A stretch of DNA of 64,000 bases, taken from NCBI RefSeq assembly GCF_030252345.1, contig NZ_CP126980.1:5409501-5473500 (forward strand). The letters run 5' to 3'. A program made the position numbers and the translations under genes. Positions 8,142-19,775 of the stretch are shown piece by piece; position 1 is the stretch's first letter; the number at the start of each line of letters is the position of its first letter. Origin of the DNA: Actinoplanes oblitus (lineage in GTDB: Bacteria; Actinomycetota; Actinomycetes; Mycobacteriales; Micromonosporaceae). Under the pieces are notes generated by a model. It was not told the origin of the DNA. It did not search any database and saw nothing but the letters and a program-made list of their open reading frames with translations.

Positions 8142-10558
8142 CGGGCGGCGCGCCGCTGGACGACCCGCATCACCAGGCCGGGCAGGGCGGCGATCCCGGC
8201 GCAGGCCAGCAGTTCCACCCCGGTCAGCGGCTCGGTGGTGAGCAGCGTGCGCAGCGGCCCGGTGAGCACCGCGGCCAGCTGGAGCCCTCCGGAGAGTGCC
8301 ACGGCGAGCGGCAGCCACCGGTTCGGGCGGTCGCCGGCCGCCGGGCGGGCCCGGACCGCGAGCGCGACACCCAGCTGGGCGAGGCCGAGCACCAGGAACA
8401 TGACCGACTGCCAGGGCCGGCCGCCGAGCCGCGCGACGACGCCGGCGGCCAGGGTGACCGCGGTGACGGCGACCCCGCCGAGCAGGACGCCGCGCAGCAG
8501 GCCGGCGCCGAGCACCGATTCCTGCGGTGGGCGCGGCGGACGCCGCAACACGCCGGCCTCGGCGGGTTCGGCGCCCAGCGCCACGCCCGGGATGCCGTGG
8601 GTGAGCAGGTTGATCCAGAGCAGCTGGCCGGGCAGCAACGCCAGCGGCATCCCGAGCAGCGGGCCGGCGAGCATGACCAGTAGTTCGGCGAGGCCGCCGG
8701 TGAGCGCGTAGCGCAGGAACCGGCGGATGTTGTCGTAGATGCGCCGGCCCTCGCCGATGGCGGTGGCCACGGTGGCCAGGTTGTCGTCGACCAGGACCAG
8801 CTCGGCGGCCTGCCGGGCCACCTCGGTGCCGCCGCCCATCGCGACCCCGATGTCGGCGCGGCGCAGCGCCGGGGCGTCGTTGACGCCGTCACCGGTCATC
8901 GCCACCACCTCGCCGTCGTGCTGGAGGCCGGCGATGATGTCCAGCTTCTGCTCGGGACGGGTCCGGGCATGGACGCGCGATCCGTCGAGGCCGAGTTGGT
9001 CAGCGATGGCGGCGGCGGTGGCGGGATGGTCGCCGGTGATCAGGGTCAGCCGCACACCGGCCCGTTCGAAGACCTGCGCGGTGTCCCGGGCGCCGGCGCG
9101 CAGCGGGTCGCCGATGCCGACGAGCCCGGCAACCCGCAGCGGAGGCGGCGCGGCCGGGTCCACCGGTCCTCGGGTGGTCGCGGTGGCGACCGCGAGCACG
9201 CGCAGTCCGTCGGCGGCCAGGTTCTCCGCAGCGGCCAGCAGCGAAGGGCCGGCGAGCCGCTCCGGCGCACCCTTGGTGACGGTCAGGTACTCGCCGCTGT
9301 CCAGCCGGTGCACCGTGGTCATGTGCCGGGTGCGCTGGTCGAACGGCAGCTCGGCGACGCGGGGCGCCTTGGCGCGTTCGGTGTGCGGGTCGAGGCCGCA
9401 GCGGGCGGCGAAGGCGAGCAGGGCGGCCTCCATCGGATCGCCGGCCGCCGTCCAGTCCGCGCTGCCCGGCGCCGGTGCGATCAGGTCGGCGTCGTTGCAC
9501 AGCAAGCCGGCCCGGGCCAGCGACTGGAGCGCCTCGTCCGGGCCAGGGGGCGGATGGATCTCGCCGGTCGGCTGGTATCCGTGGCCGGTGACCCGGTAGC
9601 GGCGGCCGTCCGCGAGGACCACCCGCTGCACCGCCATCCGGTTCTCGGTGAGCGTCCCGGTCTTGTCGGCGGCGATCACGGTCACCGAGCCGAGCGTCTC
9701 GACGGCGTGCAGCCGGCGCGGGATCGCGTTCGCGTGGGCCATCCGGCGGGCGCCGAGCGCGAGCGCCAGGGTCACCACCGCGGGCAGGCTTTCCGGCACC
9801 GCGGCGACGACCAGGCTGACCGCCGTGATCGCCATCCGGACGACCGGCTGACCGGCCAGCACGCCGAGACCGAAGACGATCGCCGAGACGGCCAGCGCGG
9901 TCAGGCCGAGGATGCGGCCGAGACGGGCCAGCCTGCGTTGCAGCGGGGTGGGACCGGGCCGGGCGGCGGCCACCATCGCGGCGATCCGGCCGAGCGAGCT
10001 GTCCGGCCCGATCCGCTCGACCGAGCCGGCGGCCCGGCCGGTGAGCAGCACGGTGCCGGCCGCGGCCGGCTCGGTCGCCTGGCGGTGCACCGGCACGGAT
10101 TCGCCGGTCAGCGACGATTCGTCGAAGGTGGCCCGTTCCGCCTCGGTCAGCGTCAGGTCGGCCGGGACGATGTCGCCGGCCTCGAGGCGGACGAAGTCGC
10201 CGCGGACCACGTCGGCGGCCGCGATGATCAGGTCCTGGCCGTCCCGGACGACCCGGGCCTGCGGGGCGGCGAGCCGGTTCAGCGCGGCGATCGCCGCGTC
10301 CGCCCGGACCTCCTGCGCCACCCCGATGGCGGTGTTGACCGCGATGACCAGCGCGATGACAGCGGTGTCCGGCAGGTCCCGCAGCAGCGTGGTGACCACC
10401 GCCGCGGCCAGCAGCAGCGCCACCAACGGATCGGCCAGTTGCCGGCCGACCCGGCCGAGCAGCCGGCGCGGCGGGGCGGTCGCCACCGCGTTGGGCCCCT
10501 CGGCGGCTCGCCGGGCGGCGGCTTGCGCACTGCTCAGGCCGGTACGGATGGTCTGCAC
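8138..10558 (-). CDS. P-type cation-transporting ATPase (P2-like)
   Basis: An 806-residue membrane pump. It has an N-terminal cation-ATPase domain ([17 protein letters not shown]), an actuator TGES (151-154), PESLP in TM4 (255-259), the phosphorylation loop DKTGTLTE with Asp298 and the hinge [10 protein letters not shown] near 556. About four C-terminal membrane helices follow. The PESLP motif and domain order resemble Ca2+/Na+-type P2 ATPases such as mycobacterial CtpF, which is DosR-controlled; ion specificity is unproven. The start is a GTG behind GGAGGCAGCC. The run of 32 extra in-frame codons upstream overlaps the SHOCT gene antisense-free region and lacks a ribosome site. It is operon-linked to the SHOCT gene (25-base gap). 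Confidence 0.9.
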   Translation of the reverse strand: MQTIRTGLSSAQAAARRAAEGPNAVATAPPRRLLGRVGRQLADPLVALLLAAAVVTTLLRDLPDTAVIALVIAVNTAIGVAQEVRADAAIAALNRLAAPQARVVRDGQDLIIAAADVVRGDFVRLEAGDIVPADLTLTEAERATFDESSLTGESVPVHRQATEPAAAGTVLLTGRAAGSVERIGPDSSLGRIAAMVAAARPGPTPLQRRLARLGRILGLTALAVSAIVFGLGVLAGQPVVRMAITAVSLVVAAVPESLPAVVTLALALGARRMAHANAIPRRLHAVETLGSVTVIAADKTGTLTENRMAVQRVVLADGRRYRVTGHGYQPTGEIHPPPGPDEALQSLARAGLLCNDADLIAPAPGSADWTAAGDPMEAALLAFAARCGLDPHTERAKAPRVAELPFDQRTRHMTTVHRLDSGEYLTVTKGAPERLAGPSLLAAAENLAADGLRVLAVATATTRGPVDPAAPPPLRVAGLVGIGDPLRAGARDTAQVFERAGVRLTLITGDHPATAAAIADQLGLDGSRVHARTRPEQKLDIIAGLQHDGEVVAMTGDGVNDAPALRRADIGVAMGGGTEVARQAAELVLVDDNLATVATAIGEGRRIYDNIRRFLRYALTGGLAELLVMLAGPLLGMPLALLPGQLLWINLLTHGIPGVALGAEPAEAGVLRRPPRPPQESVLGAGLLRGVLLGGVAVTAVTLAAGVVARLGGRPWQSVMFLVLGLAQLGVALAVRARPAAGDRPNRWLPLAVALSGGLQLAAVLTGPLRTLLTTEPLTGVELLACAGIAALPGLVMRVVQRRAAR

Positions 10559-10583
10559 GGCTGCCTCCGGCCGGGTGATCAGA

Positions 10584-10811
10584 TCAATGGTGGACGGAGT
10601 GCAGCGTCCGGAGGCGCTCCTGGTACTCCTCGGTGTCGATGTCGCCATGGGCATACCGGTCGGCCAGGGTCTTCTCGGCGCTGCTGTCGTCCTCGCGGCG
10701 CGACGGCCACCAGGCCAGTGCGCCGACGACGGCGATCAGCAGCAGCACGGCGAGGATCAGGAACCAGACCGGCCCTGCCATGGTCATGAAGTGCGGGTAG
10801 CCGTACATCAT
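10584..10811 (-). CDS. Small SHOCT-domain membrane protein
   Basis: A 75-residue protein with one N-terminal transmembrane helix (about residues 12-34, PVWFLILAVLLLIAVVGALAW). It ends in a SHOCT motif (LADRYAHGDIDTEEYQERL), a short helical oligomerisation module. It is the first gene of the long minus-strand operon that leads to the hydrogenase. The start is the first of two tandem ATGs, eight bases after AAGGAG; the second ATG is also possible. SHOCT proteins have no common enzymatic role. Here it may be an accessory of the adjacent ATPase, which is inference. Confidence 0.85.
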   Translation of the reverse strand: MMYGYPHFMTMAGPVWFLILAVLLLIAVVGALAWWPSRREDDSSAEKTLADRYAHGDIDTEEYQERLRTLHSVHH

Positions 10812-10865
10812 GGTCGTGCTCCTTCCGCTCCCCTTCATGGTCGAGCGCCCGCCGGGAAGTGGTCA

Positions 10866-10879
10866 GGGCCGGACGGCCC
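10866..10879. promoter_or_regulatory. DevR/DosR-like palindrome between SHOCT operon and USP
   Basis: GGGCCGGACGGCCC, preceded by CA, lies in the 126-base divergent gap. It is 55 bases upstream of the SHOCT start and 59 bases upstream of the USP start. It fits GGG(A/C)C-N4-G(G/T)CCC, the shape of the mycobacterial DosR box core. It could drive both the hydrogenase operon and the stress protein. Binding is inferred from recurrence of the motif at five other promoters in the window. Confidence 0.6.
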
Positions 10880-10937
10880 GGGCATCGCGGACTAGTGACC
10901 GTACTGGTGACCGGGGATCGCTCCATAACGTGTGGAC

Positions 10938-13557
<2,620 letters not shown>

Positions 13558-13622
13558 CTAGCGCCGCCCGAGGCGACACGGAACCGGCGGTACCGTGCGT
13601 CCCGGACGGCGCAGGTCACGTC

Positions 13623-16235
13623 CTACCGGGTGTCCGAGCCGGTCGTGCCGGCCACCGCGGCCCGGCCCGCCTCCAGCCGGGCGATCGGCACCCGGTAGGG
13701 CGAGCACGACACGTAGTCGAGCCCGGCGTCGTGGAAGAACCGCACCGAGGCGGGATCGCCGCCGTGCTCCCCGCAGACGCCCACGGTCAGCTCCGGCCGG
13801 GCCGCCCGGCCCCGCTCGACGGCCATCCGAACCAGTTCGCCGACGCCGTCGCGGTCGATGGTCTCGAACGGCGAGGCGGCGAAGACACCGAGTTCCAGGT
13901 ACCTGCCGAAGAACGCGCCCTCCACGTCGTCGCGAGAGAATCCCCAGGTCATCTGGGTCAGGTCGTTGGTGCCGAAGGAGAAGAACTCGGCCACCCCGGC
14001 GATCTGCCCGGCGGTCAGCGCGGCCCGCGGCACCTCGATCATCGTGCCGATCCGGATCGGCGGCGCGCCGGGCACCGCGGCCAGTACCGACGTCGCCTCG
14101 GTGCGGACGATCTCGAGTTCCTGCACGGTGCCGACCAACGGCACCATGATCTCCGGCCGCGGGTCGCCGCCGGCGGCAACCCGGGCCGCGGCGGCCTCGG
14201 CCACCGCGCGGACCTGCATGCTGAACAGACCCGGGACGACCAGACCCAGGCGTACGCCCCGCAGCCCCAGCATCGGGTTGGCCTCGTGCATCCGGCGCAC
14301 CGCGGTGAGCAGCACCCCGGCATGCCCGGCGTCCTCCCCCAGCGCCTCGGCCCGGGCGACCTTCGCGGTCAGCTCGTCGAGCGGCGGCAGGAACTCGTGC
14401 AGCGGCGGATCGATCAGCCGGATGGTGACCGGCAGGCCGTCCATCGCCGCGAACAGCTCCTCGAAGTCGGCCCGCTGCAGCGGCAGCAGGGCGGCGAGGG
14501 CGGCCTCCCGTTCGGTGTCGTTCTCGGCGAGGATCAGCCGCTCGACCAGGATCCGGCGGTCCCCGAGGAACATGTGCTCGGTGCGGCACAGCCCGATCCC
14601 GGTCGCGCCGAACCGCCGGGCCCGGACCGCGTCGGCGCCGGTGTCGGCGTTGGCGTGCACCCCGAGCCGGGCCACATGGCTCGCGTGGATCATGAGGCGC
14701 TGGACCGCGGCGAGCAGCGGGTCGCCGTGCGCGGACAGCTGCCCCTCGAAGAAGCGCACCACCTCGGACGGGCGCACCGGCACCGGGCCCGGGTAGACCC
14801 GGCCGCTGGTGCCATCGATCGAGATCACCTCACCGGCGTACACGATGGTGTCGCCGATGGTGAGCGCATCCGTGCCGATCCGGATCTCCTCGGCCCCGCA
14901 GACGCAGGTCTTGCCCATGCCGCGGGCCACTACCGCGGCGTGTGAGGTCTTGCCGCCGCGCGCGGTCAGGATGCCCTGCGCGGCGATCATGCCGGGCAGG
15001 TCGTCCGGGTTGGTCTCCCGGCGCACCAGGATGACCGGCTCGTCCGCGGCCACGGCGGCCGCCGAGTCGAACACCACCTTGCCGACCGCGGCACCGGGCG
15101 AGGCCGGGACGCCGACGGTCAGTGGCGCCGGGGCCGCCGTCTCGTCGAAGCTGGGGAACATCAGCTGGGCGAGCTGCTCGCCGGTGACCCGCCGCAGCGC
15201 CTCGTCCAGGGTGATCACCCCCTCCTCGACGAGCTGGGCGGCGATCACGAAGGCGGCCGCCGGGGTGCGCTTGCCGACCCGGGTCTGCAACATCCACAGT
15301 TTGCCGTTCTCGATGGTGAACTCGATGTCGCACAGGTCCCGGTAGTGCTGCTCGAGCCGCTGCATGATGGACAACAGCTGCGCGTAGCAGGTCGGATCGA
15401 TGCTGCCCAGCTCGTGCAGCGGCACGGTGTTGCGGATCCCGGCGACCACGTCCTCGCCCTGCGCGTTGCGCAGGTAGTCGCCGTAGCTGCCGCGCCGGCC
15501 GGTGGCCGGGTCGCGGGTGAACGCCACGCCGGTGCCGGAGTCGTCACCACGGTTGCCGAACACCATGGCCATCACGTTGACAGCGGTGCCCAGGTCCTGC
15601 GGGATGCGTTCCTGCCGGCGATAGAGCACCGCCCGCTCCGCGTTCCAGGACCGGAACACCGCGCCGATGGCGAGGAACAGCTGTTCGTGCGGCGCCTGCG
15701 GAAACACGCGGCCCGTCTGGGCTTCGAACACTTTCTGGTACGCCATGACGAGGTCGCGAGGGTCCTCCGCCGTCTCCGCCTCGAACGCCTCGGCCGGCAC
15801 GTCGAACACGGTCCGGCCGAACATCTGGATCAACCGCCGGTAGGAGTCCCAGGCGAACCGTTCGTCGCGACTCTGCCGGGCCAGGCCCTCGACACTGCGA
15901 TCGTTGAGCCCGATGTCCAGGATCGTCTCCATCATGCCGGGCATCGAGAACCTGGCGCCGGAGCGGACCGACAGCAGCAGCGGGTCGTCCTGGTCGCCGA
16001 AGGTCTTGCCGAGCTTGAGCTGGACGGCGCGCAGGTGGTCCTCGACCTCGTCGAGCAGCCCGGCCGGGATCGCGCCGGTGCGCAGGTACTCGCGGCAGGC
16101 CTCGGTGCTGATCGTGAAGCCGGGCGGGACCGGCAGGCCCATCCGGGTCATCTCGGCGAGGTTGGCCCCCTTGCCGCCGAGCAGGTCCGCACGGTCCTTG
16201 TTGCCGTCCATGAAGTCAAACACGTATCCAGACAC
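13623..16235 (-). CDS. ppdK: Pyruvate, phosphate dikinase
   Basis: An 870-residue enzyme interconverting pyruvate + ATP + Pi and PEP + AMP + PPi. It has the N-terminal ATP-grasp domain (GGKGANLAEMTRMGLPVPPGF near 20-40, LSVRSGARFSMPGMM near 88-102) and the central swivelling domain with catalytic His432 in GGKTSHAAVVARGMG. The C-terminal TIM barrel has GTNDLTQM, GVCGEHGGDP and the catalytic Cys in YVSCSPYRVP. Length is normal. The start is a GTG behind GAGGGTGGGA. It faces a USP gene across a regulatory gap with a DosR-like palindrome. PPi-linked glycolysis or PEP formation under energy limitation would suit this island. Confidence 0.96.
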   Translation of the reverse strand: MSGYVFDFMDGNKDRADLLGGKGANLAEMTRMGLPVPPGFTISTEACREYLRTGAIPAGLLDEVEDHLRAVQLKLGKTFGDQDDPLLLSVRSGARFSMPGMMETILDIGLNDRSVEGLARQSRDERFAWDSYRRLIQMFGRTVFDVPAEAFEAETAEDPRDLVMAYQKVFEAQTGRVFPQAPHEQLFLAIGAVFRSWNAERAVLYRRQERIPQDLGTAVNVMAMVFGNRGDDSGTGVAFTRDPATGRRGSYGDYLRNAQGEDVVAGIRNTVPLHELGSIDPTCYAQLLSIMQRLEQHYRDLCDIEFTIENGKLWMLQTRVGKRTPAAAFVIAAQLVEEGVITLDEALRRVTGEQLAQLMFPSFDETAAPAPLTVGVPASPGAAVGKVVFDSAAAVAADEPVILVRRETNPDDLPGMIAAQGILTARGGKTSHAAVVARGMGKTCVCGAEEIRIGTDALTIGDTIVYAGEVISIDGTSGRVYPGPVPVRPSEVVRFFEGQLSAHGDPLLAAVQRLMIHASHVARLGVHANADTGADAVRARRFGATGIGLCRTEHMFLGDRRILVERLILAENDTEREAALAALLPLQRADFEELFAAMDGLPVTIRLIDPPLHEFLPPLDELTAKVARAEALGEDAGHAGVLLTAVRRMHEANPMLGLRGVRLGLVVPGLFSMQVRAVAEAAAARVAAGGDPRPEIMVPLVGTVQELEIVRTEATSVLAAVPGAPPIRIGTMIEVPRAALTAGQIAGVAEFFSFGTNDLTQMTWGFSRDDVEGAFFGRYLELGVFAASPFETIDRDGVGELVRMAVERGRAARPELTVGVCGEHGGDPASVRFFHDAGLDYVSCSPYRVPIARLEAGRAAVAGTTGSDTR

Positions 16236-16285
16236 CTGAATCCCACCCTCGCTCCTCCGCGGTTCTTTCCCTCTTACGTTGCTAA

Positions 16286-16321
16286 CCCGCTTCCGGCCCC
16301 GGGGAGTAGGGCCATCGGCCC
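16286..16321. promoter_or_regulatory. DevR/DosR-like site between ppdK and USP
   Basis: The core at 16309-16321 reads GGGCCATCGGCCC, flanked by AGT-A and T-ATT. It is a perfect inverted repeat, but its spacer is three bases instead of four. A partial second copy (CCCGCTTCCGGCCC, 16286-16299) has one good half-site and shares ten bases with the 28406 box. The core is 60 bases from the USP start and 73 from the ppdK start. Confidence 0.5.
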
Positions 16322-16381
16322 TATTCCGCCCGGCACCGCGGACGTCCCATGGAGAGAGACCCGAGAAGGAGGCCCGCCACC

Positions 16382-17206
16382 ATGCGCGACAAGAAGATCG
16401 TCATCGGTTACGACGGGTCACCCGCCGCGGAGGCGGCACTGACCTGGGCACTCGACGAGGCCGACCGTACCGGCATGCGGGCCGAGCTGGTGTACGCCGA
16501 CGAGTACCCGGCCTGGGCACCCGCCGCGAGCATGGTGCCCTCACCCGCGCTGCGGCCGAGTGACTATCGGGTCCGGGTGATCGGCGGCATGCTGCGACGG
16601 GCGGTCACCGAGTCCCGGCAGACCCACCCGATGGTCCCGGTCACGGCCACCGCCGTGACCGCGCTGGCCTCGACCGCGCTGGCCGAGCGCTCCGAGCACG
16701 CCGGCCTGATCGTGCTCGGCACGCGCGGGCACGCCGCCCTGGCCGGCCTGCTCGGCTCGGTCGGCGCCGCGGTCGGCGCCCACGCGCACTGCCCGGTCGT
16801 GGTGGTGCACGACGGGACCGCGCCGCCCGCGTCCACCGCGCCGGTTGTCGCCGGACTGGACCACTCGTCGCTGGCCCCGGCCGTGCTGCGGTTCGCCGCC
16901 GAGCAGGCCGCCGACCGCGATGTCGCACTACGGGTACTCGGCAGCCGGCCCGAGGCCGACGCCGCGGTGGCCGGCATCCGCGACGACTTCCCCGGCCTGG
17001 CGATCCGGACCGAAGCCGTCCACGGTGAACCGGGCCAGGCGCTGGTGGCCGCCGGGAAGACCGCCCAGCTGCTGGTCATCGGCAGCCGCGGCCACGGTGC
17101 GGTACGCGGCCTGTTGCTCGGCGCGGTGAGCCGGCACCTGCTGCGGCACGCGACCTGCCCGATCGCGATCGTGCCCGAGGCCGTCCCGGCGGGACACCCG
17201 TCATGA
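16382..17206 (+). CDS. Universal stress protein, tandem two-domain
   Basis: A 274-residue protein with two USP domains, starting KIVIGYDGSPAAEAALTWAL and APVVAGLDHSS. Both retain the ATP-binding loop: LGTRGHAALAGLLGSVG and IGSRGHGAVRGLLLGAVS. ATP-binding USPs of this kind are highly expressed in the mycobacterial DosR regulon (family knowledge). A strong AAGGAGG site sits eight bases before the ATG. Its stop overlaps the next gene as ATGA, so it leads a three-gene operon ending at the hairpin at 17903. Confidence 0.93.
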   Translation: MRDKKIVIGYDGSPAAEAALTWALDEADRTGMRAELVYADEYPAWAPAASMVPSPALRPSDYRVRVIGGMLRRAVTESRQTHPMVPVTATAVTALASTALAERSEHAGLIVLGTRGHAALAGLLGSVGAAVGAHAHCPVVVVHDGTAPPASTAPVVAGLDHSSLAPAVLRFAAEQAADRDVALRVLGSRPEADAAVAGIRDDFPGLAIRTEAVHGEPGQALVAAGKTAQLLVIGSRGHGAVRGLLLGAVSRHLLRHATCPIAIVPEAVPAGHPS

Positions 17207-17442
17207 GAGCGCGTACCGGGGACCGGATCGTGATCGAGCCGGCCGGCCTGAACGGCCGGCGCCGGGTCGGGATCGTCACCGGGGTGGGGCACGCGGACGG
17301 GCATCCGCCGTTCCGGGTGCACTGGCTGGACAACGGGCACACCACACTGCTCTTCCCGGGTGCGGGAGCGCACATCGAACCGCGAGGAGGCGGAGACGAT
17401 GACCATGCGAACGGTCGAGATCCGCGACCCGTCGACCGGTGA
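17203..17442 (+). CDS. DUF1918-type small protein
   Basis: A 79-residue protein whose first 60 residues match the DUF1918 pattern: an SH3-like barrel beginning RTGDRIVIEP, then RRVGIVTGVGHADGHPPFRVHWLDNGHTTLLFPG. The function of the family is unknown. It is translationally coupled to the USP upstream (ATGA). Its last 44 bases overlap the next gene in another frame, so the charged C-terminal tail after HIEPRGG is probably unconstrained. Such proteins often sit beside USPs in actinobacteria; a role in stress is inference. Confidence 0.85.
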   Translation: MRARTGDRIVIEPAGLNGRRRVGIVTGVGHADGHPPFRVHWLDNGHTTLLFPGAGAHIEPRGGGDDDHANGRDPRPVDR

Positions 17443-17893
17443 GATCACCGATCGCTGCCACGGGCCCGGTCCGGACGGAGCCTGCCCGCGGACCGGCCGG
17501 CACGGTGTCGTGCCGTGCGCCGGGCGGCTGATCGGGCCGCGTGGCGGCGACCCGCGGTACTGGCCGGTCGAGGTGCCGCGCGGCTGCCGGCAGTGCCGGT
17601 TGACCTGGAACGACCAGGCCGCCGCCTGCCTGCGAGCCGCCGAACGCTGCCGTGCGGAGTGGGAGACCGGTCTGGCTCTGGAGATCGCTCACGTCCGCGA
17701 GCGGGCCGCCCTCGGCGATCCCCGCTTCCGGGACATGTCGATCCGGCAGCAGCGGGTGACCGCGCTTTGGCGGTGGCGGCTGTCCGGGCCCGCGCAGGGC
17801 CTGCGGCACGCCGAGCAGAAGGAACGGGACCGCAGCCGTCTCTACCTGGCCCTGGCCGAGCAGCAGCGGGCCGGCAGCCCGCCGCCGCCCTGA
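17399..17893 (+). CDS. Hypothetical protein, Cys-containing
   Basis: I do not recognise this 164-residue protein. Its N-terminal half has spaced cysteines (CHGPGPDGACPRTGRHGVVPC and GCRQCRLTW), possibly a metal site. The C-terminal half is helical and rich in Arg, Gln and Leu. A GAGGAGG ribosome site lies eight to nine bases before the ATG inside the upstream coding region, supporting a real start despite the 44-base overlap. ATG 17405 is the alternative. It is the last gene of the USP-DUF1918 operon, followed by a 10-bp-stem hairpin. Base composition is like its neighbours. Confidence 0.7.
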   Translation: MTMRTVEIRDPSTGEITDRCHGPGPDGACPRTGRHGVVPCAGRLIGPRGGDPRYWPVEVPRGCRQCRLTWNDQAAACLRAAERCRAEWETGLALEIAHVRERAALGDPRFRDMSIRQQRVTALWRWRLSGPAQGLRHAEQKERDRSRLYLALAEQQRAGSPPPP

Positions 17894-17902
17894 ATCGCCA
17901 CC

Positions 17903-17931
17903 CGCGCCCCGGTCAGTTCGGCCGGGGCGCG
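17903..17931 (+). terminator. GC-rich hairpin terminator
   Basis: A perfect 10-bp stem (CGCGCCCCGG / CCGGGGCGCG) with a nine-base loop begins ten bases after the stop at 17893. There is no U tract, as usual for high-GC actinobacteria. Confidence 0.65.
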
Positions 17932-17990
17932 CGATCGTGTAACGCCACCGGGGCCGGCCGGGACTACAGGGCATCGACCGAGGAGGAGCG

Positions 17991-18704
17991 ATGCCCGAAA
18001 CCCGCTACGACGACCTGCGCGCCCTGTTCATCAACTGCACCCTGAAACGTTCCCCGGCACTCACGCACACCGGCGGCCTGATCGACCTCAGCCGGACGAT
18101 CATGGAGAAGCAGGGGGTGCGGGTCGAGGTACTGCGGGCCGTCGACCAGGACATCGCCACCGGGGTGTGGCCGGACATGACCGAGCACGGCTGGGCCTCC
18201 GACGCCTGGCCGGCGCTGTACCGGGACCACGTGCTGCCGGCCGACATCCTGGTCGTCGCCGGGCCGATCTGGCTGGGTGACAACTCGTCGATCACCAAGA
18301 AGGTCATCGAGCGCCTCTACGCCTGCTCCCACCTGCTCAACGACGCCGGCCAGTACGCCTACTACGGCCGGGTCGGCGGCTGCCTCATCACCGGCAACGA
18401 GGACGGCGTCAAGCACTGCGCGCAGAACGTGCTGTACAGCCTGCAGCACCTCGGTTACACGATTCCGCCGCAGGCCGACGCCGGGTGGATCGGCGAGGCC
18501 GGTCCCGGGCCGTCCTACCTCGATCCCGGCTCCGGCGGCCCGCGGAACGACTTCACCAACCGCAACACCACCTTCATGACGTGGAACCTGCTGCACCTGG
18601 CCCGAATGCTCAAGGACGCCGGTGGCATCCCGGCGCACGGCAACCAGCGCAGCGAATGGGACGCCGGATGCCGCTTCGACTTCGCCAACCCCGAATACCG
18701 CTGA
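17991..18704 (+). CDS. NADPH-dependent FMN reductase / flavodoxin-like oxidoreductase
   Basis: A 237-residue flavodoxin-fold protein. It begins RALFINCTLKRSPALTHTGGL, the P-loop-like FMN phosphate site of the NADPH-dependent FMN reductase family. LVVAGPIWLGDNSSITKKVIERLY (about 84-107), the usual beta3 flavin loop, and GRVGGCLITGNEDG follow. It probably reduces flavin or quinone substrates with NAD(P)H in the cytoplasm. A strong GAGGAG site precedes the ATG. It is followed after 12 bases by a SnoaL-like gene, so the two are likely cotranscribed. Substrate is unknown. Confidence 0.85.
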   Translation: MPETRYDDLRALFINCTLKRSPALTHTGGLIDLSRTIMEKQGVRVEVLRAVDQDIATGVWPDMTEHGWASDAWPALYRDHVLPADILVVAGPIWLGDNSSITKKVIERLYACSHLLNDAGQYAYYGRVGGCLITGNEDGVKHCAQNVLYSLQHLGYTIPPQADAGWIGEAGPGPSYLDPGSGGPRNDFTNRNTTFMTWNLLHLARMLKDAGGIPAHGNQRSEWDAGCRFDFANPEYR

Positions 18705-18716
18705 ACGGAGAAGACC

Positions 18717-19088
18717 ATGCCCGGTACGCCCGCCGACGTCATCACCGAGTTCGCCGCCGCCCTGCACGACGGCCGCGTCGACGACGCCGTCGCCCTGTAC
18801 GAGCCGGACGCCGCGTTCATCGCGGAGCCCGGCGCGGATCCACTGCGTGGCACCGACCAGATCCGCGCGGCGCTGGCCGGATTCGCCGCCCTGCGACCCA
18901 CCCTGACCCCGGAGATCCGCAAGGTCGTCGAGGCCGGTGGGGTGGCCACCGTGCGTCATGCCTGGACGCTGGAGGGGACCGGGCCGGACGGTACGCCGCT
19001 GCGGCTCAGCGGCACCAGCGCGGACGTCGTGCGCCGCCGGCCGGACGGCACCTGGGGTCTGCTCATCGACGACCCGTGGGGGGCCTGA
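18717..19088 (+). CDS. SnoaL-like / NTF2-fold protein
   Basis: A 123-residue protein with the cystatin-like alpha+beta cone of the SnoaL/DUF4440 group: an N-terminal helix (ADVITEFAAALHDGRVDDAVALYEPDAAFI), the GTDQIRAALAGF segment, then beta strands ending in DGTWGLLIDDPWG. Members bind small hydrophobic ligands or act as isomerases and hydrolases. No catalytic residue can be assigned here. A GGAGAAG ribosome site lies upstream. It lies between an FMN reductase and an ECF sigma factor gene. Confidence 0.8.
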   Translation: MPGTPADVITEFAAALHDGRVDDAVALYEPDAAFIAEPGADPLRGTDQIRAALAGFAALRPTLTPEIRKVVEAGGVATVRHAWTLEGTGPDGTPLRLSGTSADVVRRRPDGTWGLLIDDPWGA

Positions 19089-19109
19089 CCGGTGGCCCCG
19101 TAGAGTGCG

Positions 19110-19775
19110 GTGGTGGTCGAGACCGCACCCTCCGACAGCGCGCTGCCCGGCGACCCGGTCGTCGTGGCGCGGCTGCGTGCCCGGGACGAGACCATGTTCG
19201 CCGCCCTGATCGACGCGTGGTCGCCCGGCATGCTGCGGGCCGCCCGGGCTCACGTGGCCGACGACCACACCGCCCACGACGTGGTGCAGGAGGCGTGGCT
19301 GGGTGTGCTCCGGGGCATCGACCGGTTCGAGGCCCGATCCTCGTTGCGCACCTGGGTCTACCGCATCCTGATCAACAAGGCCAGGACCCGTGGCGTACGG
19401 GACGCGCGCGCCGTGCCGGTGGGCGACCTCGGCCTGGTCGGTGGGGACCGGGAGCCGACTGTCGATCCCGCCCGGTTCCGCGGTGCCGACGACCCGTACC
19501 CCGGGCATTGGCGCAGCTCGCCACCGGCCTGGCCGTCGCCCGAGGACGGCGCCGTCGCCGCCGAGACCCGCCGCGAGGTGGCGGCGGCGCTGGCCGGCCT
19601 GCCCGCCCGCCAGCGCGTCGTGGTCACCCTGCGCGACGTCACCGGGCACAGCGGCGACGAGGTCTGCGCGTTGCTGTCGATCAGCGCGGCCAACCAGCGG
19701 GTGCTGCTGCACCGCGGGCGGGCCGCGCTACGGGCCGCCCTGGAGCGGCACTGGGCCGGGGAGGCAATGTCATGA
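19110..19775 (+). CDS. ECF-type RNA polymerase sigma factor
   Basis: A 221-residue sigma-70 family protein with region 2 (DAWSPGMLRAARAH, then DDHTAHDVVQEAWLGVLRGIDRFE, SLRTWVYRILINKARTRG, about 28-95) and region 4 (LAGLPARQRVVVTLRDVTGHSGDEVCALL, about 158-205). A linker of roughly 60 residues between them is longer than usual. It starts at tandem GTGs with TAGAGT three bases before the first. Transcription beginning at the second GTG would give a leaderless message. Its stop overlaps the start of an anti-sigma zinc-finger gene, the normal arrangement for a self-controlled ECF pair. Confidence 0.9.
   Translation: MVVETAPSDSALPGDPVVVARLRARDETMFAALIDAWSPGMLRAARAHVADDHTAHDVVQEAWLGVLRGIDRFEARSSLRTWVYRILINKARTRGVRDARAVPVGDLGLVGGDREPTVDPARFRGADDPYPGHWRSSPPAWPSPEDGAVAAETRREVAAALAGLPARQRVVVTLRDVTGHSGDEVCALLSISAANQRVLLHRGRAALRAALERHWAGEAMS

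Noticed and set aside
8918..10789. 623-codon plus-strand open frame opposite the P-type ATPase
   Set aside because: Antisense shadow. The minus strand has [12 protein letters not shown] and GDGVNDAP.
17913..17990. DosR-like match (GGGCCGGCCGGGAC) upstream of the FMN reductase
   Set aside because: The second half reads GGGAC instead of G(G/T)CCC, so it is not a palindrome. Chance in GC-rich sequence.
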